Origin: Actinomycetota bacterium
GTDB taxonomy: Bacteria; Actinomycetota; Humimicrobiia; Humimicrobiales; Humimicrobiaceae
Assembly: GCA_003567835.1 (NCBI GenBank)
Contig: PWYO01000120.1
Location: 1-9,539 of the forward strand
Length of the DNA stretch: 9,539 bases
Direction: 5' to 3'
Part shown: positions 1 through 7,506 of the stretch, in pieces
How positions within the stretch are numbered: the stretch's first letter is position 1
Layout: every line of letters starts with the position of its first letter
Program-made: the position numbers and the translations under genes
Notes under the pieces: model-generated
Told to the model about the DNA's origin: nothing
Databases searched by the model: none
Seen by the model: the letters and a program-made list of their open reading frames with translations, nothing else

Positions 1-460
1 CATGGTCCATACTGACCACACCGTGATAGCATTCCATCTTGGGAACAAAAGCATACCATCCCATAGCACCCGGAAAAAACAAAGACCTGGGCCAGGGATT
101 TAGATGATCAAATTGCAGGTCTGCCTCCAGCTGGGTGGTTCCGCGGTCGACTTTTAGAACCACCCTGCGGGAAGAAAACATATTGTCTGCAATTTTTACT
201 TCAAACCTATCGGCTGCATATCGGAATTCAGAAAAATCAAACCTTAGATATTCTGCCTTTGCCTCCCTGCCGTTGATGATCTGTATAAAGGCATGCCTGT
301 CGCCTTTATCCGGAGAAATAGAGATTCCTGGAATGAGGGCATATACATTTTCAGCCCTTTGGTCAACCAATTTAAGATACCAGCCTTCAAAATAATGTTC
401 GGTTTTGTTTTTCCCCTGAAAGATCTCAGGCCGATAAATTTTAGAAATCTTATAAAACAT
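1..460 (-). CDS. Tocopherol cyclase family protein, N-terminal part (truncated by window edge)
   Basis: This reading frame is open from an ATG at 460 to the left edge and gives 153 residues with no stop. The translation has the landmarks of the bacterial tocopherol-cyclase-like family (Pfam Tocopherol_cycl): YFEGWYLKLVD at about residues 23-33, an ALIPGISIS strand, HAFIQII, a PWP turn, then PGAMGWYAFVPKMECYHG near residues 130-147, where the GWY and MECYHG blocks are the most characteristic. The fold is a lipocalin-like beta barrel. The plant and cyanobacterial enzyme closes the chromanol ring of tocopherol, but homologues in non-photosynthetic bacteria have no established reaction, so a substrate should not be assumed. 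The start is the first ATG of the frame and fits the family's N-terminus. No good Shine-Dalgarno precedes it, and a TTG lies 18 bases upstream in frame. It probably has its own promoter at 500-528. The C-terminal half lies outside the window. Confidence 0.8.
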   Translation of the reverse strand, partial: MFYKISKIYRPEIFQGKNKTEHYFEGWYLKLVDQRAENVYALIPGISISPDKGDRHAFIQIINGREAKAEYLRFDFSEFRYAADRFEVKIADNMFSSRRVVLKVDRGTTQLEADLQFDHLNPWPRSLFFPGAMGWYAFVPKMECYHGVVSMDH

Positions 461-499
461 AGAATCTGTTCGGGTCAAATAGTAAACAGAATGCTGGTT

Positions 500-528
500 A
501 TTATGGCATGTTTTTTCTGATCATGCAA
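500..528 (-). promoter_or_regulatory. Candidate sigma-A-type promoter for the tocopherol-cyclase-family gene
   Basis: On the minus strand a -35-like TTGCAT (523-528) is separated by exactly 17 bases from a -10-like CATAAT (500-505, five of six matches to TATAAT). A 12-base A6T6 tract at 527-538 sits over and just upstream of the -35 and could act as an UP-type or bent element. The predicted start of transcription is near 493, giving a leader of about 33 bases before the ATG at 460. The -35 is poor (TTG only), so this is a pattern-based guess. Confidence 0.4.
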
Positions 529-646
529 AAAATTTTTTCCTAAGCTGATACAGCCTTGCAGATGTTTCCCGGCACCCTGTTGATTGCCTGCTATTTTGCC
601 GTCCTATAGGCCATCCCATCCCTGTTTTTTAGCATTTTTCCCTATC

Positions 647-681
647 AAAACCAAAAATCTAGGAAGCAGGCACTGCTTGCC
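647..681 (-). terminator. Weak candidate rho-independent terminator downstream of addBA
   Basis: Read on the minus strand, AAGCAG (678-673), a three-base loop and CTGCTT (669-664) form a perfect 6-bp stem. It can extend by two G-C pairs if one C is bulged. After a short spacer come TTTTT (657-653) and TTTT (650-647). It lies about 206 bases past the addA stop, which is far but within the gap before the next gene's promoter. The T-run is offset from the stem, so termination strength is doubtful. Confidence 0.28.
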
Positions 682-886
682 GGCACAGCTTTCAAAAAAA
701 AGCAGCATGCTCATACCCAGCTTATTGCTCTTTTTTTTACATCCCCGCAGTTTCTAAAAACAGCATACCTGGCCCTGTACTTGCACAGATTCTTTCCCTT
801 GTCCAATGGTGGACCAAATACCTGCTCTAAGGACTTCGGCGCTCCTTTGGGGACCCCTGGGCCTGATTGGCAGGATGGGGCAGGTC

Positions 887-3800
887 CTACACCTTAAAAA
901 GTAAGGTTTGCTTGACTTTTTGCCCGCTTATTTTCTCCCAGTACCGCTTATAGATTGCAAGCTGTTTCTGGTAGGCCTCTCTCCTCTGCTGATGGGCATG
1001 AAAATCATCCGTTTTGTAGTCAACGATTACCCAGCCCCCGTCCTCTAAAAATACGGCATCGATGATTCCCACCATCATATTGCGGTCTTGCTTATAGGCA
1101 AAGGGGACTTCAAAATATTTCTTTTCCGATTGCCTGATCCGTGCCCATAGGCTGCTTTTCATAAACCGGTCTACCGCACTGACCAGTACCTGGGCTCCAA
1201 TATCCTGCAAACCCTCTTCCTGGATCCATTTTTCAGCCAATAAGCTGATTTTTTTGTATCCTCCCCGGCATGCCATTTCAATGGCTTTGTGGACCAGCTT
1301 TCCCCATTTGGTTCCCTTGCCCCCGCCTTGTTCGGTTTGAGTCCATACCATGCCTTCTTTGGCCTCAGCGGTGACATTGGAAAGCCCGTAGGAGGCTGCC
1401 TTGATCCTGCGCCTGCAGTCCTCTATGCCCTCCTTGACTTTCTGCCATTGGCTGCAGCTGACATGCAAAATGTCCCTGTCCTTTTGGCGGATCTGGTGGT
1501 CGGCTGCAATCTTGGGCATATGTTCCAGGTAATCATACAAAATCTGCCATGCTTTTTCTCGTTTGCCTCTCCGGTAGGTGCTTACCACCAGGATATTTTT
1601 GGCCCTGGTTGCCGCAACATAATCCAGTCTTCTCTGTTCGGCCTCATCATACTGCTGCTCCTGTTTTTGTCTCTGATCCCAGCCTGGGGGTGTAGCCAAT
1701 GTCTGGGCGGCATAGTTTCTGGAGATCTTGTTTATGGAAAAATAACCCTGGGCCTCATCTGTTTCGGTCCTGGTAATATGATAATCAGGCACATGGTTTT
1801 TCGGTCCCCCCAAAGGATCCGCCAGGATGACCACCGGCGCTTCCAGGCCCTTGGCCTTGTGCAGGTTCATGATTCTTACCGCATTTTTCCCCCAGGGCAC
1901 CAAGCTCATAGATTCAAGTTCGCTGTTGTCCAGCAGCTCTTTTAGGCTTTGGGTTAAATCGGAAAAAGTATTCAGTTTCTCTAAAAAAGACCCTTTGAGC
2001 AGCTCCATTGCCTTGTAGATATTTCCTGCCCGGGACAGGCCTTTGGGCTTTGAAACAGCCAGGGGGATGATGCCCAAGCGTTCCACCAGCATTTCTGCAG
2101 CGGCCAAAGGGCTGTGTTTGCAGCTGATGGCCCTATATTCCCGCAGGCGGGAATATGCTTGTTCAAATGCATCAAAACCCGGGGGCACCTTGCTAAAATA
2201 AGAGAATTTGCCTCCGCCCTTCTTAAATTGATAAAGCATATCATCGCTTATACCAAAAAATATGCCCCTGAGCGCGGTTACCAGAGCCACAGGATCCCTG
2301 CAGTCATCCACTGCCCGGAACAGCTTGTATATCTCGCCCAACTCAAAAGACTGGGCAAAATCCTCTCCACCGGTGATATCATAGGGAATGCCCATCATTT
2401 CCAAACATTGTGCATACAAGCTAAGGTTCTTTTTGGTCCTGGCAAGGATTAAAAAATCTGCATACCTTGGGACAGCATCCAGGCCTTTTTTGGTTTCCTC
2501 TTCGGTTCTCTGCAGGCGTATATTGCCGTCTACAGCATCTTTGATCCAGTTAGCCAGCATAGCCGCATCAATTTTTGCTGCTTTGGCAGAAGAATCCCTG
2601 GCCACCTTAGGCAAAGGATTTTCCCAAATACCGCCATCAAAGCCCTGATCTGCTTTTCGGCAGGTGTTTAATGGGAAAAATTGGGCCTGAAACCTGGTCT
2701 CTTTTCCGGGAAAAACCGCCCCAAACACTTGGTCCACCAGATCCTGCATGAAAGGCAGGGAACGGAAATTAGAGCTCAAATACAGGACATTGCCCTGCAC
2801 GGCAAACACCTTTTTTACCAGATTATAAATATCAATATCTGCCCGCCTGAAACGGTAAATGCTCTGTTTGGGATCGCCTACCACAAATAATGCCCCAGGT
2901 GCAGGGCTTATGTTTTTCCAGCTGTCTTGTCGGGCATCAACTGATGCCAATAACATAATAATTTCTGCCTGTATGGGATCGGTGTCCTGAAACTCGTCCA
3001 CCAGGATATGGGTATAGCGTTTTTTGAAGTAATCCCGAATCTCGGTATGGCTGCGAAGAAGCCTGGCCGTACCGGTTAAAAGGTCCTGGAAATTTAAAAC
3101 TGAATGGCTTCTTCTCCATTGCTCATAGTGCCTTACCGCTTCAAGCAGGAAGTCGATCATGGGTTTATGCATATAATTTTGCCAGCGCCCCAACAGGGGT
3201 CCCAGGTTTGTTTTTTGAAATTCCAATACCTTTTCCAGACATTCTTGGCTGTTTGCTTCAGGCCACCTGTTTTTTGTAACCCGGGGCTTTTTGTTCATTT
3301 CATGCAACAGTTTCAAAAAAAGCCTGTCTTTTTTCAGATATCCGGAAGCCATATAATTTTCAGCTTTTTTGATCATCTCCTGCAGCCGGTCCCAGCCTTT
3401 CTGGGGCTCCCGGCTGGGGATTTGCTGGCTGAGGTGCTCAATGACCCTTTTGACTGCCTGCTTGGCCTCGGTAAAATCGGGTTTTTGCATCTTTCTGGTC
3501 ACAAGTTGGACATCGCTGTTCTGTATAAGCCTGAAATAGGTATGCATCAGATCATCTACGCTATAGCCCATATCCAAGACCAGCTTTAAGTCTGGATTCT
3601 TTCCAAACCTGGCCTTCTCCATATAATCATACCAGGCCCTCTGAGCATAAACCGCATCTTCGCTTTCCTCTATTTCCCTAAAATCGGGATCAACACCTGC
3701 TTCCACCGGCCTTTCCCTTAACACCTTTGCGCAAAATGCATGAATGGTTCCGATAAAGGCTTGCTCCAGGTTTGAAAGGGCTCTTAGCATATGCTCTTTT

Positions 3801-4060
3801 TCATGATTGGCAATATCAGACCTTAGGCCGGCCTCTAACTTGATCTGAAACCTTTCCTTTAGTTCGGCAGCCGCTTTTCTGGTAAAGGTAACCGCTGCAA
3901 TATTTTCAATACGGGCCTTGCCTTTTTTAATCAAATTTACCATCCGCTCCACCAGGCAGTAGGTCTTGCCAGAGCCAGCCCCCGCTTCCACAAAAAAACT
4001 CTCATCCAGGTGTTGCATGATCTTGTCTCTTGCCTTTTGGTCTGTCAAGCTTGATTGCAT
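887..4060 (-). CDS. addA: AddA-type ATP-dependent helicase/nuclease (RecBCD-like exonuclease V subunit A)
   Basis: A 1057-residue superfamily 1A helicase with a C-terminal RecB-type nuclease. With AddB it unwinds and degrades double-strand DNA ends in the cytoplasm and leaves a 3' single-stranded tail for RecA. Helicase motifs appear in order: Q-motif Q8; Walker A AGAGSGKT (26-33); motif Ia VTFTRKAAAE (57-66); Walker B LVDEFQDT (353-360); motif III GDPKQSIYRFR (395-405); motif IV SSNFRS (429-434); motif V NLHKAKGLE (732-740); motif VI YVAATRAK (814-821). The nuclease has H924, D1001, D1014-Y-K1016 and the YxxQLxxY element (1030-1037), so its active site looks complete. It is shorter than Bacillus-type AddA (about 1230 residues). 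The ATG at 4060 is 8 bases after the addB stop, and its TAGGG ribosome binding site overlaps that stop, which suggests translational coupling. Low-specificity naming could call it simply a UvrD-helicase/RecB-nuclease protein. Confidence 0.93.
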   Translation of the reverse strand: MQSSLTDQKARDKIMQHLDESFFVEAGAGSGKTYCLVERMVNLIKKGKARIENIAAVTFTRKAAAELKERFQIKLEAGLRSDIANHEKEHMLRALSNLEQAFIGTIHAFCAKVLRERPVEAGVDPDFREIEESEDAVYAQRAWYDYMEKARFGKNPDLKLVLDMGYSVDDLMHTYFRLIQNSDVQLVTRKMQKPDFTEAKQAVKRVIEHLSQQIPSREPQKGWDRLQEMIKKAENYMASGYLKKDRLFLKLLHEMNKKPRVTKNRWPEANSQECLEKVLEFQKTNLGPLLGRWQNYMHKPMIDFLLEAVRHYEQWRRSHSVLNFQDLLTGTARLLRSHTEIRDYFKKRYTHILVDEFQDTDPIQAEIIMLLASVDARQDSWKNISPAPGALFVVGDPKQSIYRFRRADIDIYNLVKKVFAVQGNVLYLSSNFRSLPFMQDLVDQVFGAVFPGKETRFQAQFFPLNTCRKADQGFDGGIWENPLPKVARDSSAKAAKIDAAMLANWIKDAVDGNIRLQRTEEETKKGLDAVPRYADFLILARTKKNLSLYAQCLEMMGIPYDITGGEDFAQSFELGEIYKLFRAVDDCRDPVALVTALRGIFFGISDDMLYQFKKGGGKFSYFSKVPPGFDAFEQAYSRLREYRAISCKHSPLAAAEMLVERLGIIPLAVSKPKGLSRAGNIYKAMELLKGSFLEKLNTFSDLTQSLKELLDNSELESMSLVPWGKNAVRIMNLHKAKGLEAPVVILADPLGGPKNHVPDYHITRTETDEAQGYFSINKISRNYAAQTLATPPGWDQRQKQEQQYDEAEQRRLDYVAATRAKNILVVSTYRRGKREKAWQILYDYLEHMPKIAADHQIRQKDRDILHVSCSQWQKVKEGIEDCRRRIKAASYGLSNVTAEAKEGMVWTQTEQGGGKGTKWGKLVHKAIEMACRGGYKKISLLAEKWIQEEGLQDIGAQVLVSAVDRFMKSSLWARIRQSEKKYFEVPFAYKQDRNMMVGIIDAVFLEDGGWVIVDYKTDDFHAHQQRREAYQKQLAIYKRYWEKISGQKVKQTLLFKV

Positions 4061-4068
4061 GGTTTGCC

Positions 4069-7000
4069 CTACTTAAATTCCTTCAACCTTTTCCAGTTTT
4101 CAAGTTTTTCGCTGTGCTCTACCTTCACTTTTATAAACACCTTCTCCTGTTCGGTTCCATAAATATCTTCATCGTCCAGATAAGGCGGGTTCGCTTCCTC
4201 GGAACGGATAAATACCCCGCTGGCCATCAGGTCAAAAAGGCAATGCAGTGCTTGCTGCCATTGATGGTCAGCACACGGATCCCTTCGAAAAACGCATCCT
4301 TTGCCTGATGCCCGGCCCCTCTCTGTGGGCAATATGTAGCCGCAGGCAGTTACCTTTGCCCCGGGGTCTTCTTTCTTTATCACCTGCTCCACCACTTTTG
4401 CATAAAGGATATGCTGCACCTGCCGGCCGCGGTCAATATATGCATCCGCATGATAGGCAAAAGCGCTGCCCCCTTTATAATCCCAGACCTGGTAACCTTG
4501 CCCGGATACATCTACCCGGTCCACTTTTCCGGCAATATGGATATATTGGCCATAGCCTATACCAACCTTTACCGGCTGTTTGCCCCTATAACCAAATTCA
4601 TATTCCAGCAGATAGGGTGTATGTAAATACTTGTTGTCAATATCTAAGAAAACCTGCAAATCCCTGCGCAAGTCCTCTATTTCATGGGCAAATACCGCTT
4701 CTCCTGCCACCGGCACTTCTTCTGCATACCGGGCTACTGCCTGGTCTAACATATTATATATGAGCTGCACCTGTTTTTTTCGGTCTGGCCTGCCGGTTTT
4801 TTTGACCTTTTCAGCATAGCTATGGAATACTTCATGGAGCAGGCTGCCCCGGTCTTTGGGGGCAAGCCATCGGGCATAATCGCGCTCCGTCTCTTCAGGC
4901 CGGCGGACCCGCAACACATATTCCAGAAAAAAGGCAAAAGGGCAATACGCATAACTTTCAATGCTTGAACAGGATAAGATAAAGTCCGCATTCTTCCGGG
5001 GATCAAGTTCATCTCCCCGGGGGTGCACCAGGCCGTCATAAACAGTAAGTGTGCTGCTGGTTCTGCTGTCGGCTGCTTTTTGGCCTTTGCTTAACCAAGG
5101 ATACAGATTGCACACAGACTGCGTCCCTTCTTTCAGGCTGTCCTGACCGGTCAGCTTATCCAGCCACCAGCCGTTCTCATCTAAAAATATGTCTTGCTGC
5201 ATGCCGTCGCCAAAGCCGCTGGGTTGGCCCACATGGGCATACAGGTCCTGATAGGTAAGGCTGCTGTCTGCCTTTTTTAAACGCAAGGCCTGCAGGAGCA
5301 GGGTGGAAGGATACATGCGCCTGTCGTCTTTGATATCATAGGCAGCATAGCTGAAAATAACTTTTCCTTTGAGTCCCGTCAGCAATAACACAAAATCATA
5401 TAACTTTTGTTTTAATCGATGTCCAGACAAGTGCAGGCGCCCGCTGATCTCGCTTTTTTCTCCATCCAAAAGAACCGGATTCTGCATTTCAGTGCCCGGA
5501 AAATTTCTGCCATCCATGCCCACCACAAAAGTGTTGTTTCTATTGGAAACCCCTCCTGAACCCATGCTGGACACAAAAAGGCAGCCTGGCTTGGGTCCTG
5601 ACGGACCATAAGGGGTATCGGTTAGAAGGGCAATGATTTTGTGCACAGCTTCCGGCAAAGGCATGCTTTCATTGGAAATAATGGCCAATGTGGTTAGCTT
5701 TTCCTTTAAGGCTGACACATAATGGCCCCCCTCTTCACTGCCGGGTTTTATAAAATTGTCCAAAAATGCCATACACCCCTTACACAATTTCCCAAAAGCG
5801 ATACACCCGTCTTCGATATCCGGAACCAGGGCCAGCAGGCTTGTACACAATGCCTGCAGCGACTTGTAAATTTTGATCTTATGGAAGCCGTGATTGTCTT
5901 GCTTTGGTGTGGTATGCATTTTCTCCTGAAGCTCAGCGATTCTTTTTTCAGGTATTCGCCGATAACGTTCCCTTCCCCAGCCAATTTTTGAAGTGCGGAG
6001 CGCGTAAGCAAGCATGGACCCGGTCACCCCTTTGTCTGGCACCAGAATCAACTGATGCTTGAGGAGTTTTCTCAGGTGCACTTCTAGAAAATCCTGCAGT
6101 ATCCACAGCAAAAACCCCTTTAAAGCTATGCCCGGCGGGCAAAGGTCGCCGGGTATGCCTTCAAAAAAAACAGCGGGGATGTCTAACTTGGCGCATACAT
6201 TGTAAATGGTCTGCAAATAGGGGTCCCGGGCGGTATAGATGATTTCAGTTTGGTCCGCAGTGATATTGTCCTGAGCAATCCTGCTCAGGATCTCATAGAT
6301 TTCATGATAATGGGACTGACCTGCAAAAATTTCTATGTCTGCAGGCCTGCTGCAGTGCTCGGGGACATGGTCTATGTCCAGCAGCCAGCTGAATTGGGAA
6401 GCGCTGGCTTCCTTTGCAAAATAATTTGCTTCAAGCCTGCCCTGGGGCTGGACCGCCCCATACACCGGGGCATCCCCGATAATCAGCAGTTTTTCTTTGC
6501 CCAGTTTGCGCAAAAACCGCTGTTCAAGCGGGGTATAATCATGTCTTGAAAAAACGATATAGATGCTGTCTTGCCCAAAACCTGGATCCTCCATAGCCAT
6601 GCCGATTATATCCGGCCCATCGACCAATGCTTTTTCTTCTAACATGTCATTATACTGCCGGTACAGCAAGGTAAGGTCATTGGCTTTCCTGGGATGGATA
6701 AATTGGCCGGTATTAAGCCCCAAAGGAGGTATGCAGGCGTATTTAAGTTCAAGGATTGCCTGGGATAAGGCCCTGATCATGCCGCTGTTTAGGGTATGCT
6801 TTTGGAAATACTGGAAACTGCCTTTGTCTGATAAGGCAGTAAATATGGTATCGATTAAATAAAAGACTTCCCGGGCAGAAATTTGTCTCAGTTTGCGCCT
6901 ATAGATCTGTTCCTCAACCATTGCTTCCGCCAGGCATTGGACCGTGCTGGCCCTTATATGAAGCCAGCCGCCTTTGGCCTCTTGAAACCCTGCCATGATC

Positions 7001-7086
7001 TGGGTGGCCACACCCCGGGAAGGGCAAATAAGAATTTTTTCTTCAAAAAAAAATTCTTCTATGATCTTGTTTAATGCCTGATCCAT
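4069..7086 (-). CDS. addB: AddB-type PD-(D/E)XK nuclease subunit (exonuclease V subunit B), divergent
   Basis: A 1005-residue protein, first gene of the addBA pair. In AddAB, AddB cuts the strand opposite to AddA, and its helicase-like body is thought to scan for the recombination hotspot. The N-terminal part (about 1-600) is a weakly conserved inactive-helicase body. The place where a Walker A would sit reads CPSRGVATQI (21-30), lacking GK[S/T]. A motif-V-like GMDGRNFPG lies at 513-521. The C-terminal nuclease (about 700-960) has SCSSIESYAYCPFAFF (705-720), GSLLHE with H751, D856 in AGKVDRVD, D869-Y-K871 and the QHILYA element (891-896), so catalysis looks intact. C715 matches the first iron-sulfur ligand, but the usual C-x2-C-xn-C after the nuclease is absent; that stretch (958-977) has no cysteine. 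The ATG at 7086 is the first start codon after an in-frame stop. No good Shine-Dalgarno is visible. A promoter candidate lies about 110 bases upstream. Confidence 0.85.
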   Translation of the reverse strand: MDQALNKIIEEFFFEEKILICPSRGVATQIMAGFQEAKGGWLHIRASTVQCLAEAMVEEQIYRRKLRQISAREVFYLIDTIFTALSDKGSFQYFQKHTLNSGMIRALSQAILELKYACIPPLGLNTGQFIHPRKANDLTLLYRQYNDMLEEKALVDGPDIIGMAMEDPGFGQDSIYIVFSRHDYTPLEQRFLRKLGKEKLLIIGDAPVYGAVQPQGRLEANYFAKEASASQFSWLLDIDHVPEHCSRPADIEIFAGQSHYHEIYEILSRIAQDNITADQTEIIYTARDPYLQTIYNVCAKLDIPAVFFEGIPGDLCPPGIALKGFLLWILQDFLEVHLRKLLKHQLILVPDKGVTGSMLAYALRTSKIGWGRERYRRIPEKRIAELQEKMHTTPKQDNHGFHKIKIYKSLQALCTSLLALVPDIEDGCIAFGKLCKGCMAFLDNFIKPGSEEGGHYVSALKEKLTTLAIISNESMPLPEAVHKIIALLTDTPYGPSGPKPGCLFVSSMGSGGVSNRNNTFVVGMDGRNFPGTEMQNPVLLDGEKSEISGRLHLSGHRLKQKLYDFVLLLTGLKGKVIFSYAAYDIKDDRRMYPSTLLLQALRLKKADSSLTYQDLYAHVGQPSGFGDGMQQDIFLDENGWWLDKLTGQDSLKEGTQSVCNLYPWLSKGQKAADSRTSSTLTVYDGLVHPRGDELDPRKNADFILSCSSIESYAYCPFAFFLEYVLRVRRPEETERDYARWLAPKDRGSLLHEVFHSYAEKVKKTGRPDRKKQVQLIYNMLDQAVARYAEEVPVAGEAVFAHEIEDLRRDLQVFLDIDNKYLHTPYLLEYEFGYRGKQPVKVGIGYGQYIHIAGKVDRVDVSGQGYQVWDYKGGSAFAYHADAYIDRGRQVQHILYAKVVEQVIKKEDPGAKVTACGYILPTERGRASGKGCVFRRDPCADHQWQQALHCLFDLMASGVFIRSEEANPPYLDDEDIYGTEQEKVFIKVKVEHSEKLENWKRLKEFK

Positions 7087-7192
7087 ATGTTTGGCCCGAT
7101 CACGGTCTGTGAAAAAATGGCAAATCCGAACATTCTGGCAAAAATCGGTTTTTTAAACTCTCGGCCAACTGTTTACATAGAACATTGCCTAA

Positions 7193-7221
7193 ATACTAAT
7201 ACCGGCATTCAAAAAAGTCAA
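7193..7221 (-). promoter_or_regulatory. Candidate sigma-A-type promoter for the addB-addA operon
   Basis: On the minus strand TTGACT (7216-7221, five of six matches to TTGACA) and TAGTAT (7193-7198, four of six to TATAAT) are separated by exactly 17 bases. The predicted transcription start is near 7186, giving a leader of about 100 bases before the addB ATG at 7086. It is the best-spaced pair I see upstream of addB. It is assigned by pattern only. Confidence 0.45.
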
Positions 7222-7252
7222 AACCAGCCTTTCAAATCCTGACTATGGTATT

Positions 7253-7272
7253 TTTGGCCTGATCGGCCCAAA
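7253..7272. repeat. Imperfect inverted repeat centred on TGATC, between the divergent promoters
   Basis: TTTGGCC (7253-7259) and GGCC-C-AAA (7265-7272) pair around a five-base TGATC loop, giving 7 pairs with one bulged C. Neither side is followed by a clear T-run (only GTTTTC on the plus side), so it is a poor terminator. It could be a protein-binding dyad. It lies about 30 bases upstream of the -35 of the addB promoter candidate. Confidence 0.3.
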
Positions 7273-7409
7273 GTTTTCAGCAAGTTTTTTCTAAATTACA
7301 TATGGAAGACTTACATTCAATTGCCGTAGACAAGCTTCAAACTTGCCGGCCCCAGAACACAGAAGGTTTCGGTAAAATTTCCTGAAAGCAGGAGCCAAGG
7401 GTCTATGGA

Positions 7410-7438
7410 TGGCCATAATCACATGATGGCTGTATAAT
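7410..7438 (+). promoter_or_regulatory. Candidate sigma-A-type promoter for the cytidylate-kinase-like gene
   Basis: A perfect TATAAT (7433-7438) lies 17 bases after TGGCCA (7410-7415, four of six matches to TTGACA). The predicted start is near 7445, giving a leader of about 60 bases before the ATG at 7507. The consensus -10 and correct spacing make this the strongest promoter candidate in the window, although the -35 is weak. Confidence 0.5.
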
Positions 7439-7444
7439 GATTTT

Positions 7445-7468
7445 GATAGCCTATCATTTCCGGCTATC
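7445..7468 (+). promoter_or_regulatory. 7-bp perfect inverted repeat at the predicted transcription start
   Basis: GATAGCC (7445-7451) and GGCTATC (7462-7468) are perfect complements separated by 10 bases. The repeat begins at the predicted +1 of the plus-strand promoter, so it could be an operator bound by a dimeric repressor or a hairpin at the 5' end of the mRNA. No regulator gene is adjacent, and a 7-bp dyad can arise by chance. Confidence 0.3.
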
Positions 7469-7506
7469 CTCAAGAACCATCAACACATGGACTGAAAGGA
7501 ATGACC

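Larger units (their letters stand above)
461..886. other. 426-base intergenic region without a convincing gene
   Basis: Neither strand shows a reading frame with a credible ribosome binding site and protein-like composition. The stretch holds the promoter candidate at 500-528, the A6T6 tract at 527-538 and a weak hairpin plus T-run at 647-681. A 36-codon minus-strand frame (604-714) overlaps that hairpin. The end nearest addA is C-rich and has a short G4-A-C4 palindrome (849-857) without a T-tract. I see no tRNA, riboswitch or repeat family here. Confidence 0.5.
7087..7506. other. Divergent intergenic region between addB and the cytidylate-kinase-like gene
   Basis: This 420-base stretch separates two divergent transcription units. 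It holds one promoter candidate for each direction (7193-7221 minus, 7410-7438 plus), an imperfect inverted repeat between them (7253-7272), a 5-bp hairpin TCCTG-AAAG-CAGGA (7380-7393) and a 7-bp inverted repeat near the plus-strand start site (7445-7468). The short frames on either strand have no supporting ribosome binding sites, and I see no gene in it. Confidence 0.6.

Noticed and set aside
135..520. Two plus-strand frames of 75-86 codons at the left end
   Set aside because: They overlap the minus-strand frame whose translation clearly matches the tocopherol cyclase family.
849..857. GGGGACCCC palindrome downstream of addA considered as a terminator
   Set aside because: The stem would leave almost no loop and there is no T-tract on either side.
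1289..1945. 218-codon plus-strand frame inside addA
   Set aside because: It lies opposite a helicase/nuclease gene with all motifs intact. Its translation has no recognisable domain, and no ribosome binding site supports it. It is an antisense shadow of the real frame.
3104..3589. 161-codon plus-strand frame inside addA
   Set aside because: It is antisense to the AddA helicase region, with low-complexity hydrophobic and Gln/Leu composition and no start signals.
4248..4763. 171-codon plus-strand frame inside addB
   Set aside because: It is Pro/Leu/His-rich in the way of antisense frames and runs opposite the conserved AddB nuclease domain.
887..7086. Possibility that the helicase-nuclease pair is an anti-phage defence system rather than AddAB repair
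   Set aside because: The AddB-AddA order, paired nucleases with H/D/DYK sites, AddA helicase motif set and full lengths fit exonuclease V. No defence gene, integrase or other mobile element flanks it.
7291..7473. 60-codon minus-strand frame in the divergent intergenic region
   Set aside because: It overlaps the TATAAT promoter candidate and the 7-bp dyad, has no ribosome binding site, and its sequence resembles nothing I know.
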